A stretch of DNA of 21,581 bases. Origin: an uncultured Alphaproteobacteria bacterium. Lineage in GTDB: Bacteria; Pseudomonadota; Alphaproteobacteria; RF32; CAG-239. The DNA lies in contig USCF01000001.1 of the NCBI GenBank assembly GCA_900553115.1, positions 1 through 21,581 of the forward strand. Direction: 5' to 3'. The translations under genes were made by a program, and so were the position numbers. The notes beneath the pieces were generated by a model, which saw nothing but the letters and a program-made list of their open reading frames with translations, was not told the DNA's origin and ran no database searches. This document shows positions 6,222 to 15,315 of the stretch, one piece after another. The stretch's first letter is position 1. Each line of letters starts with the position of its first letter.

Positions 6222-6758
6222 TTATTTCTTCTTACCTTCTTTACGACGAACAGCTTCGCCTGCATACTTCACGCCTTTTCCTTTATAAGGTTCAGGTTTT
6301 CTGTATTTACGCAATTCAGCGGCAACTTGGCCAACCAACTGTTTGTCAGCACCAAAGATTTTAATTTGTGTCGGAGACTCGCAAGTGATTTTTACACCTT
6401 CTGGTGCAGGGAAAACCACATCATGCGAAAAGCCTAAAGACAAAACTAAGTTTTTGCCTTCAACACGGGCTTTATAACCCACGCCGACAAGTTCCATATC
6501 TTTAGTAAAACCTTCGCTCACACCTTTCACAATAGATTGGATTTGAGCGCGGGTTGTACCCCACAATGCTCTGGCTGCCAAGCTCAAAGAATGTGGTGTG
6601 ACAACAACTTTACCGTCTTCCAGCTTAGCTGAAATATGGCTGTCATCAAAGGCAAAATGAAGTTCGCCTAATTTACCTTTTGCAGTTACAACGTTGTTAT
6701 TGATGGTTAATTCTACGCCAGCAGGAACAACAACAGGATATTTACCAACTCTTGACAT
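6222..6758 (-). CDS. rplF: 50S ribosomal protein L6
   Basis: Large-subunit protein beside the sarcin-ricin loop, near the site where elongation factors bind. It is built of two repeated domains. The 178 residues begin [20 protein letters not shown] and contain [48 protein letters not shown] across the domain linkage, and the C-terminal signature [19 protein letters not shown] followed by a lysine-rich tail. It follows rpsH by 12 bases. Confidence 0.98.
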   Translation of the reverse strand: MSRVGKYPVVVPAGVELTINNNVVTAKGKLGELHFAFDDSHISAKLEDGKVVVTPHSLSLAARALWGTTRAQIQSIVKGVSEGFTKDMELVGVGYKARVEGKNLVLSLGFSHDVVFPAPEGVKITCESPTQIKIFGADKQLVGQVAAELRKYRKPEPYKGKGVKYAGEAVRRKEGKKK

Positions 6759-6770
6759 TCCATTTTCTCC

Positions 6771-7169
6771 TTAGAATACTTGGCACAAAACTTCACCGCC
6801 AACGTTTGCCTTGCGAGCTTCATTATCACTCATAACACCCATTGGGGTAGAGATGATAGAAATACCAAGGCCGTTGTAAACTCTAGGCAGGTCTTTCACG
6901 CTAGAATAAACGCGACGACCCGGTGTAGATACACGGTAAATTTCAGTAATAACTGCACTACCTTCGTAGTACTTTAATTGAATACGAAGTTCATCAATAC
7001 CTGGGCGTACGTTGGTTTTTTCATAACCAGCAATGTAGCCTTCTCTTTTCAAAACTTCTAACACATTTTCACGCAAGCGAGAAGCAGGTGATACAACATC
7101 ACTCTTCTTAGCTCTTTGTGCGTTTTTAATGCGTGCGAGCATATCGCCCAAAGGATCACTCATAGACAT
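6771..7169 (-). CDS. rpsH: 30S ribosomal protein S8
   Basis: Primary 16S rRNA-binding protein of the small-subunit platform. In Escherichia coli it is also the translational repressor of the spc operon, acting at the rplE region. Whether that holds here is not visible. 132 residues with [18 protein letters not shown] at the N-terminus, [11 protein letters not shown], and the C-terminal half [55 protein letters not shown], split here for reading as one continuous conserved block that includes the rRNA-contacting [12 protein letters not shown] at 7169 has GGAG 9 bases upstream. A second in-frame ATG two codons later is possible. Confidence 0.98.
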   Translation of the reverse strand: MSMSDPLGDMLARIKNAQRAKKSDVVSPASRLRENVLEVLKREGYIAGYEKTNVRPGIDELRIQLKYYEGSAVITEIYRVSTPGRRVYSSVKDLPRVYNGLGISIISTPMGVMSDNEARKANVGGEVLCQVF

Positions 7170-7186
7170 GATATCATTCTCCCTTC

Positions 7187-7492
7187 TTACCAGCTTGATT
7201 TTACTAAACCAGGAATTTTACCAAAGCTTGCCAAATCTCTCAATTCAACACGGCTCAGGCCAAATTTTCTGTAATAACTACGTGAACGTCCTGTAATTTT
7301 GCAACGATTTCTAATACGGCATCTTGCAGAATTCTTAGGAAACTTTTGCAACGCAAATTGAGCTTGCATTCTCTCTTCCGGAGAAGCGTTTTTATCCATT
7401 GCAATTGCTTTTTGTTTTTGACGGCGATTAGCATACTTCTCTGCCATCTTTACTCTTTTCAAGTTTCTATAAACTGAACTTGTTTTTGACAT
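7187..7492 (-). CDS. rpsN: 30S ribosomal protein S14, zinc-independent type
   Basis: Small-subunit head protein close to S3 and S10. 101 residues is the long form. In place of the two CxxC zinc knuckles of the short form it has the [20 protein letters not shown] stretch, with cysteines not spaced for zinc. The C-terminus [20 protein letters not shown] and the ending GLVKSSW are the family hallmark. The gene is in its normal place between rplE and rpsH, with 14- and 17-base gaps. Confidence 0.98.
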   Translation of the reverse strand: MSKTSSVYRNLKRVKMAEKYANRRQKQKAIAMDKNASPEERMQAQFALQKFPKNSARCRIRNRCKITGRSRSYYRKFGLSRVELRDLASFGKIPGLVKSSW

Positions 7493-7506
7493 AGTAAAAT
7501 CTCCGC

Positions 7507-8046
7507 TTATTTCTTGTAAGGCAGGTTGAATGAAGTCAGCAAGAATTTAGCTTCTTCATCTGTCTTAGCTGTTGTACAAATAACAACATCCAATCCTCTA
7601 ACTTCATCAACTTTTTCATAGTTGATTTCAGGGAAGATTATCTGTTCTTTAATACCGAAAGCGAAGTTACCTTTGCCATCAAAGTTTTTGCCGGTAATTC
7701 CGTGGAAGTCTCTGATTCGTGGCAAAGCCATATTAATCAATCTTTCCAAGAATTCGTACATTCTGTCAGAACGCAAAGTTACTTTGCAGCCAATCGGCAT
7801 ACCTTCACGCAATTTGAAGGTAGCGATTGATTTGCGAGCTTTAGTCATAACTGGTTGTTGACCAGCGATTAAAGCCAATTCTTCCATAGCAGTTGTTACT
7901 TTTTTCTTATCGGTAACAGCATCGCCGATACCCATATTCAAAACGATTTTTGTCAGCTTAGGAATCTCATGTGGGTTCTTGTAACCGAATTTTTCCACAA
8001 GAGATTTCTTTATGACGTCGTTATATAATGTTTCAAAATTTGTCAT
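7507..8046 (-). CDS. rplE: 50S ribosomal protein L5
   Basis: 5S rRNA-binding protein of the central protuberance that contacts the P-site tRNA and, through the intersubunit bridge, the 30S head. 179 residues. Conserved blocks are [12 protein letters not shown] near residue 32, ITGQ-like [68 protein letters not shown] and the C-terminal [20 protein letters not shown]. It sits 14 bases after rplX and 14 before rpsN. Confidence 0.98.
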   Translation of the reverse strand: MTNFETLYNDVIKKSLVEKFGYKNPHEIPKLTKIVLNMGIGDAVTDKKKVTTAMEELALIAGQQPVMTKARKSIATFKLREGMPIGCKVTLRSDRMYEFLERLINMALPRIRDFHGITGKNFDGKGNFAFGIKEQIIFPEINYEKVDEVRGLDVVICTTAKTDEEAKFLLTSFNLPYKK

Positions 8047-8060
8047 AAAATTTTCCCCTA

Positions 8061-8369
8061 TTAATCGATTACGTCACCGGATTTACGTGCAAAACGTACT
8101 TTTTTGCCATCAACTACTTTGTAGCCAACTTTTGTTGCTTTGCCATCTTTGGCAATGGCAACGTTAGATACGTTAATGGCAGCCTCTTTTGTCACAATTC
8201 CGCCAGGATTGGTCTGAGAAGGTTTAGTGTGGCGTTTTACCAAATTTACGCCTTCTACAATTACCTTGTTTTCCTTAGGCATTGCTTGTTTTACGACACC
8301 GATTTTGCCTTTATCGTCACCCGACAAAACAATTACAGTATCGTTCTTTTTAATTTTCATTTTAGGCAT
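8061..8369 (-). CDS. rplX: 50S ribosomal protein L24
   Basis: Early assembly protein of the large subunit that lies near the nascent-chain exit. 102 residues. It has the N-terminal KOW motif [20 protein letters not shown], then [25 protein letters not shown], typical of bacterial L24, and the C-terminal [11 protein letters not shown]. It starts one base after the rplN stop, so translation of the two is probably coupled. Confidence 0.98.
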   Translation of the reverse strand: MPKMKIKKNDTVIVLSGDDKGKIGVVKQAMPKENKVIVEGVNLVKRHTKPSQTNPGGIVTKEAAINVSNVAIAKDGKATKVGYKVVDGKKVRFARKSGDVID

Positions 8370-8370
8370 A

Positions 8371-8739
8371 CTACAATACCTCCGGTGCTAATGAAATGAT
8401 TTTCATAAATTTTTTAGCGCGCAGCTCTCTGGTTACAGGGCCAAAGATACGTGTGCCGATTGGCTCGCCGTCTTTGTTAATCAAAACAGCTGCGTTGCTG
8501 TCAAAGCGGATAACACTACCGTCTTTGCGTCTGATGTCACTGGCAGTTCTTACGATAACAGCCTTGTGAACATCACCTTTTTTAACGTGCCCTTTCGGTA
8601 AAGCATCTTGTACAGCTACAACGATAACATCACCGACAGAGGCAGTCATTCTCTTGGAACCACCAAGAACCTTTATGCACTGCACCTGGCGTGCTCCAGA
8701 ATTATCAGCAACATCTAGGTTGGTTTGCATTTGTATCAT
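8371..8739 (-). CDS. rplN: 50S ribosomal protein L14
   Basis: Large-subunit interface protein that forms bridges to 16S rRNA and is the docking site of the silencing factor RsfS. 122 residues, the family norm. [66 protein letters not shown] and the C-terminal [20 protein letters not shown] are all nearly invariant. It lies 19 bases after rpsQ and one base before rplX. Confidence 0.99.
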   Translation of the reverse strand: MIQMQTNLDVADNSGARQVQCIKVLGGSKRMTASVGDVIVVAVQDALPKGHVKKGDVHKAVIVRTASDIRRKDGSVIRFDSNAAVLINKDGEPIGTRIFGPVTRELRAKKFMKIISLAPEVL

Positions 8740-8758
8740 TTTTTTATTCCTTCATTTA

Positions 8759-8995
8759 CTAGGCGTTATCAGAAATGACAGTCCAAGATTTGTTTTTAGA
8801 GATAGGGCGGCATTCTTGAATAGACACTCTATCGCCAACCTTGCACTGATTGTTTTCATCGTGAGCAGCAAATTTTTTACTTTTTTTCACGATTTTCTTA
8901 TAAACAGGGTGCATAACTTGGCGTTCTACACTAACAACAACTGTTTTATCCTGTTTATCACTTACAACAACACCTTGAAGAATTCTCTTAGGCAT
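8759..8995 (-). CDS. rpsQ: 30S ribosomal protein S17
   Basis: OB-fold primary rRNA-binding protein at the base of the small-subunit body. 78 residues, starting [20 protein letters not shown], then [40 protein letters not shown] and [10 protein letters not shown], the order expected for the family. An upstream in-frame ATG at 9031 would add 12 residues overlapping rpmC with no family precedent. AGGAG sits just before the ATG at 8995, so the shorter start is used. Confidence 0.97.
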   Translation of the reverse strand: MPKRILQGVVVSDKQDKTVVVSVERQVMHPVYKKIVKKSKKFAAHDENNQCKVGDRVSIQECRPISKNKSWTVISDNA

Positions 8996-9005
8996 ATTCT
9001 TTCTC

Positions 9006-9203
9006 CTAACTATTCTTCTTGCGCTCAGCAAGGAGCGTGTTGATTTTTGCTACTTCGCGGCGAACTTTCTTCATATTAGAAGTATTTTGCAGCTGGCCGG
9101 TTGACTGTTGAATTCTCAAATTGAATTGCTCTTTTTTGTTGGCAACCAATTTTTCTTCCAACTGGTCATTAGTCATAGCGCGTAAATCTTTAGTTTTAAC
9201 CAT
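9006..9203 (-). CDS. rpmC: 50S ribosomal protein L29
   Basis: Two-helix protein at the polypeptide exit, next to L23, where trigger factor and SRP dock. 65 residues: [40 protein letters not shown] and [20 protein letters not shown], all standard. The start ATG overlaps the rplP stop by one base (TAATG), indicating coupled translation. rpsQ follows after 10 bases. Confidence 0.98.
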   Translation of the reverse strand: MVKTKDLRAMTNDQLEEKLVANKKEQFNLRIQQSTGQLQNTSNMKKVRREVAKINTLLAERKKNS

Positions 9204-9637
9204 TATGCTTCTCCTTCAATGGCATCAGAGTTCAAACGTTTTACGAATTTGCTCTTTACCGGCAATTTTGCAGCACCCAATTCAAATGCTTTGCGAGCAA
9301 CTTCTTCAGGTACGCCGCCGATTTCAAACATAATACGGCCTGGTTTAACTCTTGCTACCCAAAATTCGATAGCACCTTTACCTTTACCCATACGAACTTC
9401 AGCAGGTTTATCAGATACTGGAACGTCTGGGAAAATTCTAATCCATACTCTTCCGGCTCTTTTCATTTCACGAGTAATAGCGCGACGTGCAGCTTCAATC
9501 TGACGAGCGGTTACGCGTTCAGGAGTAAGAGCTTTCAATCCATATGAACCGAAACTTAATTCTGATCCACCTTTAGCCAAGCCGTGAATACGACCTTTAT
9601 GCTGTTTGTGGAACTTTAAACGTTTTGGACTTAACAT
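9203..9637 (-). CDS. rplP: 50S ribosomal protein L16
   Basis: Large-subunit protein contacting the elbow of A-site tRNA and organising the peptidyl-transferase region. 144 residues. [60 protein letters not shown] and [20 protein letters not shown] match the family in order, and the C-terminal helix [20 protein letters not shown] completes it. It lies 20 bases after rpsC and overlaps rpmC by one base. Confidence 0.98.
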   Translation of the reverse strand: MLSPKRLKFHKQHKGRIHGLAKGGSELSFGSYGLKALTPERVTARQIEAARRAITREMKRAGRVWIRIFPDVPVSDKPAEVRMGKGKGAIEFWVARVKPGRIMFEIGGVPEEVARKAFELGAAKLPVKSKFVKRLNSDAIEGEA

Positions 9638-9657
9638 TTTATTCTAACCTCATGTTA

Positions 9658-10326
9658 TTATTTTTGTTCAGCCAGCTTTTTGTCTTGCGCCATTGGATCG
9701 TGGCTCATGATTTCGCCTTTATAAATCCAAACTTTTACGCCGCAAGCACCATAAGTGGTATGAGCCGTAGAGGTTGCATAATCAATGTCCGCACGAAGTG
9801 TGTGCAAAGGCACGCGACCTTCGCGGTAGTGTTCTGTTCTAGCGATTTCAGCACCGCCCAAACGACCGCTACAGCTAACTTTGATACCTTCTGCACCCAA
9901 ACGAAGAGCAGACTGCATAACTCTTTTCATAGCTCTACGGAAAGAAACACGACGTTCCAACTGTTGAGCCACAGAGTCAGCAACCAACTTCGCATCAAGC
10001 TCAGGTTTTCTAACTTCAACGATGTTCAATTGAACTTCAGAATCAGTCAATTTTTGAATATCTTTTCTCAAATTCTCGATATCCTGACCCTTTTTGCCAA
10101 TAACAACACCTGGTCTAGCTGAGTGAATAGTAACTCTTGCTTTTTTAGCCGGACGTTCAATCACAATGCGGCTAATACCAGCTTGAGCCAATTTTTCACC
10201 CAAGAATTTTTGAATTTTCAGATCTTCGTGGAGATAGTCAGTAAACTTATCATCAGCATACCAACGAGAGTCCCAAGTGCGGTTTACACCCAAACGAAGA
10301 CTTGTAGGATTTACTTTCTGTCCCAT
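9658..10326 (-). CDS. rpsC: 30S ribosomal protein S3
   Basis: Small-subunit head protein lining the mRNA entry pore. 222 residues. [20 protein letters not shown] at the start, then a type II KH domain with [20 protein letters not shown] near residue 60-80, and a C-terminal domain with [20 protein letters not shown] and [20 protein letters not shown] followed by [13 protein letters not shown] at 10341 would give five extra residues overlapping rplV. GGAG 7 bases before ATG 10326 and the family N-terminus MGQKVNP decide for 10326. Confidence 0.98.
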   Translation of the reverse strand: MGQKVNPTSLRLGVNRTWDSRWYADDKFTDYLHEDLKIQKFLGEKLAQAGISRIVIERPAKKARVTIHSARPGVVIGKKGQDIENLRKDIQKLTDSEVQLNIVEVRKPELDAKLVADSVAQQLERRVSFRRAMKRVMQSALRLGAEGIKVSCSGRLGGAEIARTEHYREGRVPLHTLRADIDYATSTAHTTYGACGVKVWIYKGEIMSHDPMAQDKKLAEQK

Positions 10327-10330
10327 CTGC

Positions 10331-10687
10331 TTACTCCCCACGCTCTGCTACAACAACGGTCATGCTTGAGAAAGGCTTCAAGATTCTTGCGCCTCTGCCG
10401 CGGCCGCGTGCACTCATACGTTTCATTACAATACCTTTACCAACATAAGCTTCGCTAACTACGAGCTTGTCGATATTCAAATTATGATTATTTTCAGCAT
10501 TGGAAATTGCAGATTGCAACAAACCCAATGCAACTTTTGCGATTCTCTTCTTAGAAAAGCTCAGTTCTGCAACTGCTTTTTCAACACCCAAACCACGGAT
10601 AGATTGAGCAACAAGGTTCAATTTACGCGGACTTGTGCGAATAGAGCGGCAAACAGCCATAGCTTGTTTTTCATTCAATTTAGCCAT
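10331..10687 (-). CDS. rplV: 50S ribosomal protein L22
   Basis: Large-subunit protein whose long beta-hairpin lines the exit tunnel beside L4. Changes in that loop give macrolide resistance in other bacteria. 118 residues: [60 protein letters not shown], and the tunnel hairpin [20 protein letters not shown]. No deletion in the loop is apparent. It follows rpsS by two bases, and rpsC starts four bases after its stop. Confidence 0.98.
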   Translation of the reverse strand: MAKLNEKQAMAVCRSIRTSPRKLNLVAQSIRGLGVEKAVAELSFSKKRIAKVALGLLQSAISNAENNHNLNIDKLVVSEAYVGKGIVMKRMSARGRGRGARILKPFSSMTVVVAERGE

Positions 10688-10689
10688 AA

Positions 10690-10971
10690 TTAACCTCTCT
10701 TTGCAGTTGTATCAGCTTTGGTGTGACCAAAGAATGTACGAGTTGGAGCAAATTCACCGAATTTGTGACCAACCATATCTTCAGTAACCAAAACCGGAAT
10801 AAATTTGTGACCATTGTGTACGCCGAATGTTAAACCAACAAATTGTGGTAACATAGTAGAACGGCGAGACCAAATTTTAATCACTTCATTACGGCTAGAA
10901 GCTCTGGCAGCATCAGCTTTCTTCAGAAGATAGCCATCAACAAAAGGTCCTTTCCATACGGAACGTGTCAT
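10690..10971 (-). CDS. rpsS: 30S ribosomal protein S19
   Basis: Small-subunit head protein that forms bridges with the central protuberance and contacts S13. 93 residues. [60 protein letters not shown] and [17 protein letters not shown] are the nearly invariant family blocks in order. It lies between rplB (15-base gap) and rplV (2-base gap). Confidence 0.99.
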   Translation of the reverse strand: MTRSVWKGPFVDGYLLKKADAARASSRNEVIKIWSRRSTMLPQFVGLTFGVHNGHKFIPVLVTEDMVGHKFGEFAPTRTFFGHTKADTTAKRG

Positions 10972-10986
10972 TAGCTTTTCTCCTTA

Positions 10987-11820
10987 TTAATTTTTGTTAT
11001 CATGACGAGATCTCATAATAAAGCGATCTGTCTTTTTGTTAGAACGAGTTTTAGCGCCCTTAGTAGGTTTACCCCAAGGTGTAACCGGATGACGGCCACC
11101 AGAAGTTCTACCTTCACCACCACCAAGTGGGTGATCAACCGGGTTCATAGCAACACCGCGTGAAACAGGTCTTTTACCCATCCAGCGTGCGCGACCGGCT
11201 TTACTAAGTGAAACGTTCTGATTATCTGGGTTGGAAACCGCACCAATGGTAGCCAAGCATTCTTCGCGAACGATTCTTAATTCGCCAGAGTTTAATTTCA
11301 ATTGAACATAACCAGCGTCTTTACCAACAACCTGAGCATAGCAGCCGGCAGAACGAACCAGTTGTCCGCCTTTGCCAGAGCGCAGTTCAACGTTGTGTAC
11401 AATAGTACCAACCGGCATATTCTTCAGAGGCATAGCGTTACCCGGTTTAATATCTGCTTTTTCGGCAGAAATGATTTTATCACCGGCTTTCAAGCGTTGT
11501 GGAGCCAAAATATAAGCCTTTTCGCCGTCGCTGTAATTTACCAAAGCGATAAATGCAGTACGGTTAGGATCATATTCGATTCTCTCAACAGTAGCCTCAC
11601 AATCAAATTTATTACGTTTGAAGTCAATCACACGGTAGCTGCGTTTGTGACCACCACCAATGCGGCGACTTGTAACGTGACCAAAGTTATCACGCCCACC
11701 AGTCTTATTCAGACCTTTTGTTAAACTCTTCTCAGGCTTGCCTTTGTACAATTCGCTTTTATCAACGAGTACAAGTTGGCGGCGGCCTGCAGAAGTGGGC
11801 TTAAATGTATTCAAAGCCAT
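10987..11820 (-). CDS. rplB: 50S ribosomal protein L2
   Basis: Highly conserved large-subunit protein needed for subunit joining and for peptidyl-transferase activity. 277 residues. The N-terminal OB-like domain has [20 protein letters not shown] and [20 protein letters not shown]. The SH3-like domain has [20 protein letters not shown]. The C-terminus has [20 protein letters not shown] and [20 protein letters not shown], which include the conserved His of the peptidyl-transferase-proximal loop. It starts two bases after rplW. Confidence 0.99.
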   Translation of the reverse strand: MALNTFKPTSAGRRQLVLVDKSELYKGKPEKSLTKGLNKTGGRDNFGHVTSRRIGGGHKRSYRVIDFKRNKFDCEATVERIEYDPNRTAFIALVNYSDGEKAYILAPQRLKAGDKIISAEKADIKPGNAMPLKNMPVGTIVHNVELRSGKGGQLVRSAGCYAQVVGKDAGYVQLKLNSGELRIVREECLATIGAVSNPDNQNVSLSKAGRARWMGKRPVSRGVAMNPVDHPLGGGEGRTSGGRHPVTPWGKPTKGAKTRSNKKTDRFIMRSRHDNKN

Positions 11821-11822
11821 AA

Positions 11823-12137
11823 CTAAATTCCTGTAGTAACATCAATGTTTTGACCGTCGGCAAGAGTAACGATGGCTTTTTTGAAATCAGAACGAACGCC
11901 CTGATGACCTCTAAAGCTTTTTACTTTACCGAATTGTTTAATTGTATTTACCTTATTAACTTTAACGTTAAAGATGGCTTCTACAGCAGCTTTAACATCG
12001 TCTTTCGTAGCTGATAAAGGTACCATAAATACCACTTTTCCAGCTTCCGAAGAAACCATAGATTTTTCGGTAATTACCGGACGAACCAATGTATCATACA
12101 TTGCTGCAGTTACATTGTTTGATTTGCTCTTAACCAT
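11823..12137 (-). CDS. rplW: 50S ribosomal protein L23
   Basis: Tunnel-exit protein that docks trigger factor and SRP. 104 residues. The conserved core starts at [14 protein letters not shown] and goes on to [20 protein letters not shown], with [20 protein letters not shown] at the end. The N-terminal dozen residues [10 protein letters not shown] are variable. ATG at 12137 is supported by GAGGAG inside the last codons of rplD. The two genes overlap by 8 bases, so they are likely coupled. Confidence 0.97.
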   Translation of the reverse strand: MVKSKSNNVTAAMYDTLVRPVITEKSMVSSEAGKVVFMVPLSATKDDVKAAVEAIFNVKVNKVNTIKQFGKVKSFRGHQGVRSDFKKAIVTLADGQNIDVTTGI

Positions 12138-12753
12138 TTAATCTCTCCTCTAAGCAACTTACTGCATCTTTTGTCAATACCAATTTGTCCTTTTTCAAGA
12201 TGTCATATACGTTGGCGCCGATTGTTGGCAGAATATCGATTCCGGCAATATTACGGCTTGCCAAAGCAAAATTAACATCTACTTCCTTGCCATCAATGAA
12301 GAGGCAGTTTGTCAGACCGCAAGCGTTCAATTTAGCTTGTAAATCTTTTGTCTTAGGAGCTGACAGCTTTGCTTCGTCAATAACAACAAGGTTGCCTGCT
12401 TTTGCTTTTGCAGATAAAGCAGTTTTCAGACCAAGTTTTCTGAATTTTTTAGTCAAATCGAAAGAGTGATCTCTAACAACTGGACCAAATACAACGCCAC
12501 CTTTTCTAAATTGAGCGCCCTTGCGAGAACCTTGACGAGCGTTACCAGAACCTTTTTGTTTGAAAGGTTTTGCTGCTGTCAAAGCCACATCAGAACGGCC
12601 TTTAGTAGCGTGGTTGCCGCTTTGTAATCTAGCCAACTGCCAGTTTACAACGCGTTGTAAAATATCAGCGCGAACTTCCAAGCCATAAATGGAGTCGTTA
12701 AGTTCAATAGAGCCGACATTTTTATTTTCTAAATTTAAGATGTCCTGTTTCAT
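12130..12753 (-). CDS. rplD: 50S ribosomal protein L4
   Basis: Large-subunit protein with a loop in the exit tunnel. In Escherichia coli and some relatives it also represses its own S10 operon through the leader RNA. 207 residues. The family blocks are [40 protein letters not shown], the tunnel loop [20 protein letters not shown] followed by [10 protein letters not shown], and the C-terminal [20 protein letters not shown]. It lies 22 bases after rplC and overlaps rplW. Confidence 0.98.
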   Translation of the reverse strand: MKQDILNLENKNVGSIELNDSIYGLEVRADILQRVVNWQLARLQSGNHATKGRSDVALTAAKPFKQKGSGNARQGSRKGAQFRKGGVVFGPVVRDHSFDLTKKFRKLGLKTALSAKAKAGNLVVIDEAKLSAPKTKDLQAKLNACGLTNCLFIDGKEVDVNFALASRNIAGIDILPTIGANVYDILKKDKLVLTKDAVSCLEERLNG

Positions 12754-12775
12754 TTTTATTATTCCTTACACTTCA

Positions 12776-13495
12776 TTATGCATTTTCAGCCGGAGTTTCA
12801 GCCGCTGCAACAGGTTCATCAACTTTTTTCAATCCTGCAGGCATTGGAACAGAGGCGTTAGCCGGTTTTTTAACGGCATCAGTAACTCTTACCCAAGTGT
12901 TTTCAGAGCCAGGAACGCCACCTTTAACCATAATCAAGCCTCTGGCAGCATCAATAGCCACAACTTTCAAGTTTTGAACGGTAACGCGTTCAGCACCCAA
13001 GTGACCAGCCATTTTTTTGCCTTTGAAAACTTTACCTGGATCTTGTCTTTGACCAGTAGAACCGTGAGAACGGTGAGAAATTGACACACCGTGAGATGCT
13101 TCCAAACCAGCAAAGTTGTGACGCTTCATAACACCGGCAAAACCTTTACCGATAGAAGTAGCGCAAACATCAACATACTGACCAGCAACAAAGTGCTCTA
13201 CTGATAATTCATCGCCAACAGAAAGCAAGCAATCTTCAGAAACTCTGAATTCGCCCAACTTTTTCTTTGGTTCAACATTAGCCTTTGCAAAATATCCTTT
13301 CATAGGCTTGGTTACGTTTTTGGCTTTAATAGCGCCAGTACCAAGCTGAACTGCATTGTAGCCGTCTTTTTCAGCTGTTTTTACATTAACAACCTGCAAG
13401 CCGTCTACGCTCAAAACAGTTACAGGAACATGTGTTCCATCTGCTTCAAAAATGCGGGACATTCCTAATTTTTTTGCGATTAGACCCGTACGCAT
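12776..13495 (-). CDS. rplC: 50S ribosomal protein L3
   Basis: Assembly-initiating large-subunit protein whose extension reaches the peptidyl-transferase centre. 239 residues. [20 protein letters not shown] at the start, then the central extension [20 protein letters not shown], and [20 protein letters not shown] followed by [20 protein letters not shown]. The Gln within GQRQDPG corresponds to the site methylated by PrmB in other bacteria. The last 30 residues ([20 protein letters not shown] and on) are an Ala/Pro/Glu-rich tail beyond the usual core. Confidence 0.98.
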   Translation of the reverse strand: MRTGLIAKKLGMSRIFEADGTHVPVTVLSVDGLQVVNVKTAEKDGYNAVQLGTGAIKAKNVTKPMKGYFAKANVEPKKKLGEFRVSEDCLLSVGDELSVEHFVAGQYVDVCATSIGKGFAGVMKRHNFAGLEASHGVSISHRSHGSTGQRQDPGKVFKGKKMAGHLGAERVTVQNLKVVAIDAARGLIMVKGGVPGSENTWVRVTDAVKKPANASVPMPAGLKKVDEPVAAAETPAENA

Positions 13496-13557
13496 TATTA
13501 TTTTTTCCTTTTCTTAATAGGTTGACAACTTTTTTAATTCAAAGCGCCAACATTAAA

Positions 13558-13866
13558 TTACAATTTAATTTCAACATTAACACCAGCAGCCAAATCAAGC
13601 TTCATCAAAGCATCAACTGTTTGCGGTGTAGGATCTACGATATCCAGAAGTCTTTTATGAGTACGGATTTCGAACTGTTCACGAGATTTTTTATCTACGT
13701 GCGGAGAACGGTTTACCGTAAACTTTTCGATTCTGTTAGGCAGAGGAATCGGACCTCTGACATTAGCGCCTGTTCTTTTGGCTGTATGCACGATTTCTGC
13801 TGTAGAGAGATCAAGCAATCTATGGTCAAAAGCTTTCAAGCGGATTCTAATATTTTGTGTATCCAT
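13558..13866 (-). CDS. rpsJ: 30S ribosomal protein S10 (NusE)
   Basis: First gene of the S10 cluster. The protein sits in the small-subunit head and, as NusE, also works in antitermination complexes with NusB. 102 residues: [60 protein letters not shown] and [12 protein letters not shown] are standard. It is preceded by a leader of about 155 bases with two hairpins and a promoter. The str-operon genes (tuf, fusA, rpsG, rpsL) that often lie upstream are not here; a divergent RHH gene is. Confidence 0.99.
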   Translation of the reverse strand: MDTQNIRIRLKAFDHRLLDLSTAEIVHTAKRTGANVRGPIPLPNRIEKFTVNRSPHVDKKSREQFEIRTHKRLLDIVDPTPQTVDALMKLDLAAGVNVEIKL

Positions 13867-13892
13867 TTTTTATACTTTTCCTATAGCTAAAC

Positions 13893-13921
13893 GGCAAAAA
13901 TCACCATAATGGTTATCTGCC
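13893..13921 (-). promoter_or_regulatory. Second hairpin of the rpsJ leader
   Basis: GGCA/TGCC enclose ACCAT/ATGGT in the transcript 27 bases before the rpsJ start codon. The position suits translational or L4-type feedback control, but nothing in the sequence proves that. Confidence 0.4.
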
Positions 13922-13941
13922 ATCTAAATTTGTTACATTCA

Positions 13942-13968
13942 GCAAACTCTTTCGCAACAAAGGTTTGC
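13942..13968 (-). promoter_or_regulatory. First hairpin of the rpsJ leader
   Basis: GCAAAC pairs with GTTTGC, and inside it CTTT pairs with AAAG around GTTGCG, giving about 10 bp with a one-base bulge. It forms part of the long 5' leader of the ribosomal protein operon. Confidence 0.45.
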
Positions 13969-14028
13969 ACTATATTTTATATTTGCTTCGCTGCGGGGCA
14001 ACCCCCTCAAAACAATTGTTGTAGCGCC

Positions 14029-14057
14029 TATATACCATAAGTGCACCCCCTTTGCAA
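14029..14057 (-). promoter_or_regulatory. Predicted promoter of the S10-spc operon
   Basis: TTGCAA (14057-14052) and TATATA (14034-14029) on the minus strand are exactly 17 bases apart. Transcription from about 14022 leaves a leader of about 155 bases before rpsJ. It is back to back with the promoter of the RHH gene, about 150 bases away. Confidence 0.7.
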
Positions 14058-14207
14058 GCAAAAAATGCATATTTTTTTAAAAAAGTGACAGAAATTTCAA
14101 TTGAGTCTATTTCGAGTCTAATACTTAAAACAATTTATATTTTTTTCAAACAAAACAAATTGTTAGTTAAAATATAAAACGTATTGTATATATTAATATC
14201 TTTTTGG

Positions 14208-14236
14208 TTGCAAATAAGCGTTATTTAGTTTATATT
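14208..14236 (+). promoter_or_regulatory. Predicted promoter of the RHH gene
   Basis: TTGCAA (14208-14213) and TATATT (14231-14236) are 17 bases apart, 32 bases before the start codon. The match to the rpsJ and secY promoters suggests the housekeeping sigma factor. The rest of the 13867-14267 gap is AT-rich sequence without a gene. Confidence 0.65.
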
Positions 14237-14267
14237 AAAAATTAATACAACCTATTTGGAGAAATCT

Positions 14268-14558
14268 ATGACTATTTTATTGAACCGAGTTATCTCAATA
14301 TATGAACACAAAACAAGCATGCGTCTGGCAAAATCAGAATGGTACATTTTAGATAGAATCTGCATTCGTGAAAATATTAAACGCAATCAACTGCTAGAAA
14401 TTATCGATGAACACCGCACTCCAGAATTGGGCTTAACACCAGCTGTACGTTTGTTTTCATTATTATATATGCATAACTTAGCCAAACTCAATACCAACTA
14501 TTCTTACGCGCCCGACAACAGCACCATAAACACGGCGCTGGAAGAAATGTCTTTTTAA
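14268..14558 (+). CDS. Ribbon-helix-helix domain protein (RHH_4-like)
   Basis: 96 residues. The N-terminal two thirds fit the RHH_4 pattern common in alphaproteobacteria: HKTSMRLAKSEWYILDRICI, then NIKRNQLLEIIDEHRTPELG and LTPAVRLFSLLYMHNLA. In that family a short beta-strand precedes two helices that dimerise and bind DNA or act as protein adaptors. The last 25 residues are not conserved in any way I recognise. The start is ATG 14268, with GGAG six bases upstream. A TTG four codons earlier overlaps that ribosome site and is rejected. Seven bases separate its stop from the convergent trmB stop. Target unknown. Confidence 0.75.
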   Translation: MTILLNRVISIYEHKTSMRLAKSEWYILDRICIRENIKRNQLLEIIDEHRTPELGLTPAVRLFSLLYMHNLAKLNTNYSYAPDNSTINTALEEMSF

Positions 14559-14565
14559 TATACAC

Positions 14566-15315
14566 TTATAATCTTTGGTATTCAAAAAATACAGGTTTTC
14601 GACCTTCACGCAACGCTTTACGCTGATATTTTGTTTCAAACCAATCGGCAGGAGGATTGCGCCAATCATCAGAGCATTGCGCAGTCCAACGGAAATTACT
14701 ATCTTTTGCCATTGTACGCAAAACCCAGCTTTTATATATAGGATGATCGGTAGCAATTTGCAATATGCCGCCTTTTTTCAGTAAGCGAGCCAACTCTTGT
14801 AAATTGTCCGGATTAACAAAGCGACGGTTAGCGTGTTTTTTCTTTGGCCACGGATCCGGAAATAAAAGATAGATTTTATCAAAACTATTATCTGGCAATG
14901 CCGCAAAAAGCAATCTGACATCATCATCATAAATCCGAATATTGTCAACGCGCCCATCTTCAAGCGTTATATCTTGCAAATCCGTCTCATTACCCTCTTT
15001 TACGCCAGTAATTAATGACAGCAGATTCGCTACACCGTTTTTATACACTTCGACTCCGACAAAGCCTGTATCTGGCTGACTTTTTGCAATAGCCGCCAAA
15101 TGACTTCCGTCGCCAAAACCAATTTCTAATGCATATTTATTTTTAGGCGCAGTAAAACACTCAGATAAATCGATTTTTTTATCTACATTTAAACAAAGCT
15201 TAGGCAAAAAGTCTTCCAGCAGAAAACTTTTTGCCTTACGAATAGTTCTTCCTTTGCGGCGGCCAAAAAACTTTGGCTTATCGCTTTGAACAAACTGCTG
15301 ACTAGAATTTGTCAT
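14566..15315 (-). CDS. trmB: tRNA (guanine-N7-)-methyltransferase
   Basis: Methylates G46 in the variable loop of tRNAs using S-adenosylmethionine. 249 residues. Seen in order are the N-terminal FFGRRKGRTIRKAKSFLLED, the SAM-binding motif YALEIGFGDGSHLAAIAKSQ near residue 60-80, FVGVEVYKNGVANLL, the catalytic and substrate loop IYLLFPDPWPKKKHANRRFV, the ILQIATDHPIYKSWVL segment, and a C-terminal DWFETKYQRKALREGRKPVF block that is standard for TrmB. Its start overlaps the stop of the upstream XRE gene by 14 bases, so it is co-transcribed and probably coupled. In many alphaproteobacteria metK lies between these two genes. Confidence 0.96.
   Translation of the reverse strand: MTNSSQQFVQSDKPKFFGRRKGRTIRKAKSFLLEDFLPKLCLNVDKKIDLSECFTAPKNKYALEIGFGDGSHLAAIAKSQPDTGFVGVEVYKNGVANLLSLITGVKEGNETDLQDITLEDGRVDNIRIYDDDVRLLFAALPDNSFDKIYLLFPDPWPKKKHANRRFVNPDNLQELARLLKKGGILQIATDHPIYKSWVLRTMAKDSNFRWTAQCSDDWRNPPADWFETKYQRKALREGRKPVFFEYQRL

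Noticed and set aside
4510..13890. Many plus-strand open frames across the ribosomal cluster
   Set aside because: All are antisense shadows of highly conserved ribosomal protein genes, without ribosome sites or recognisable products.
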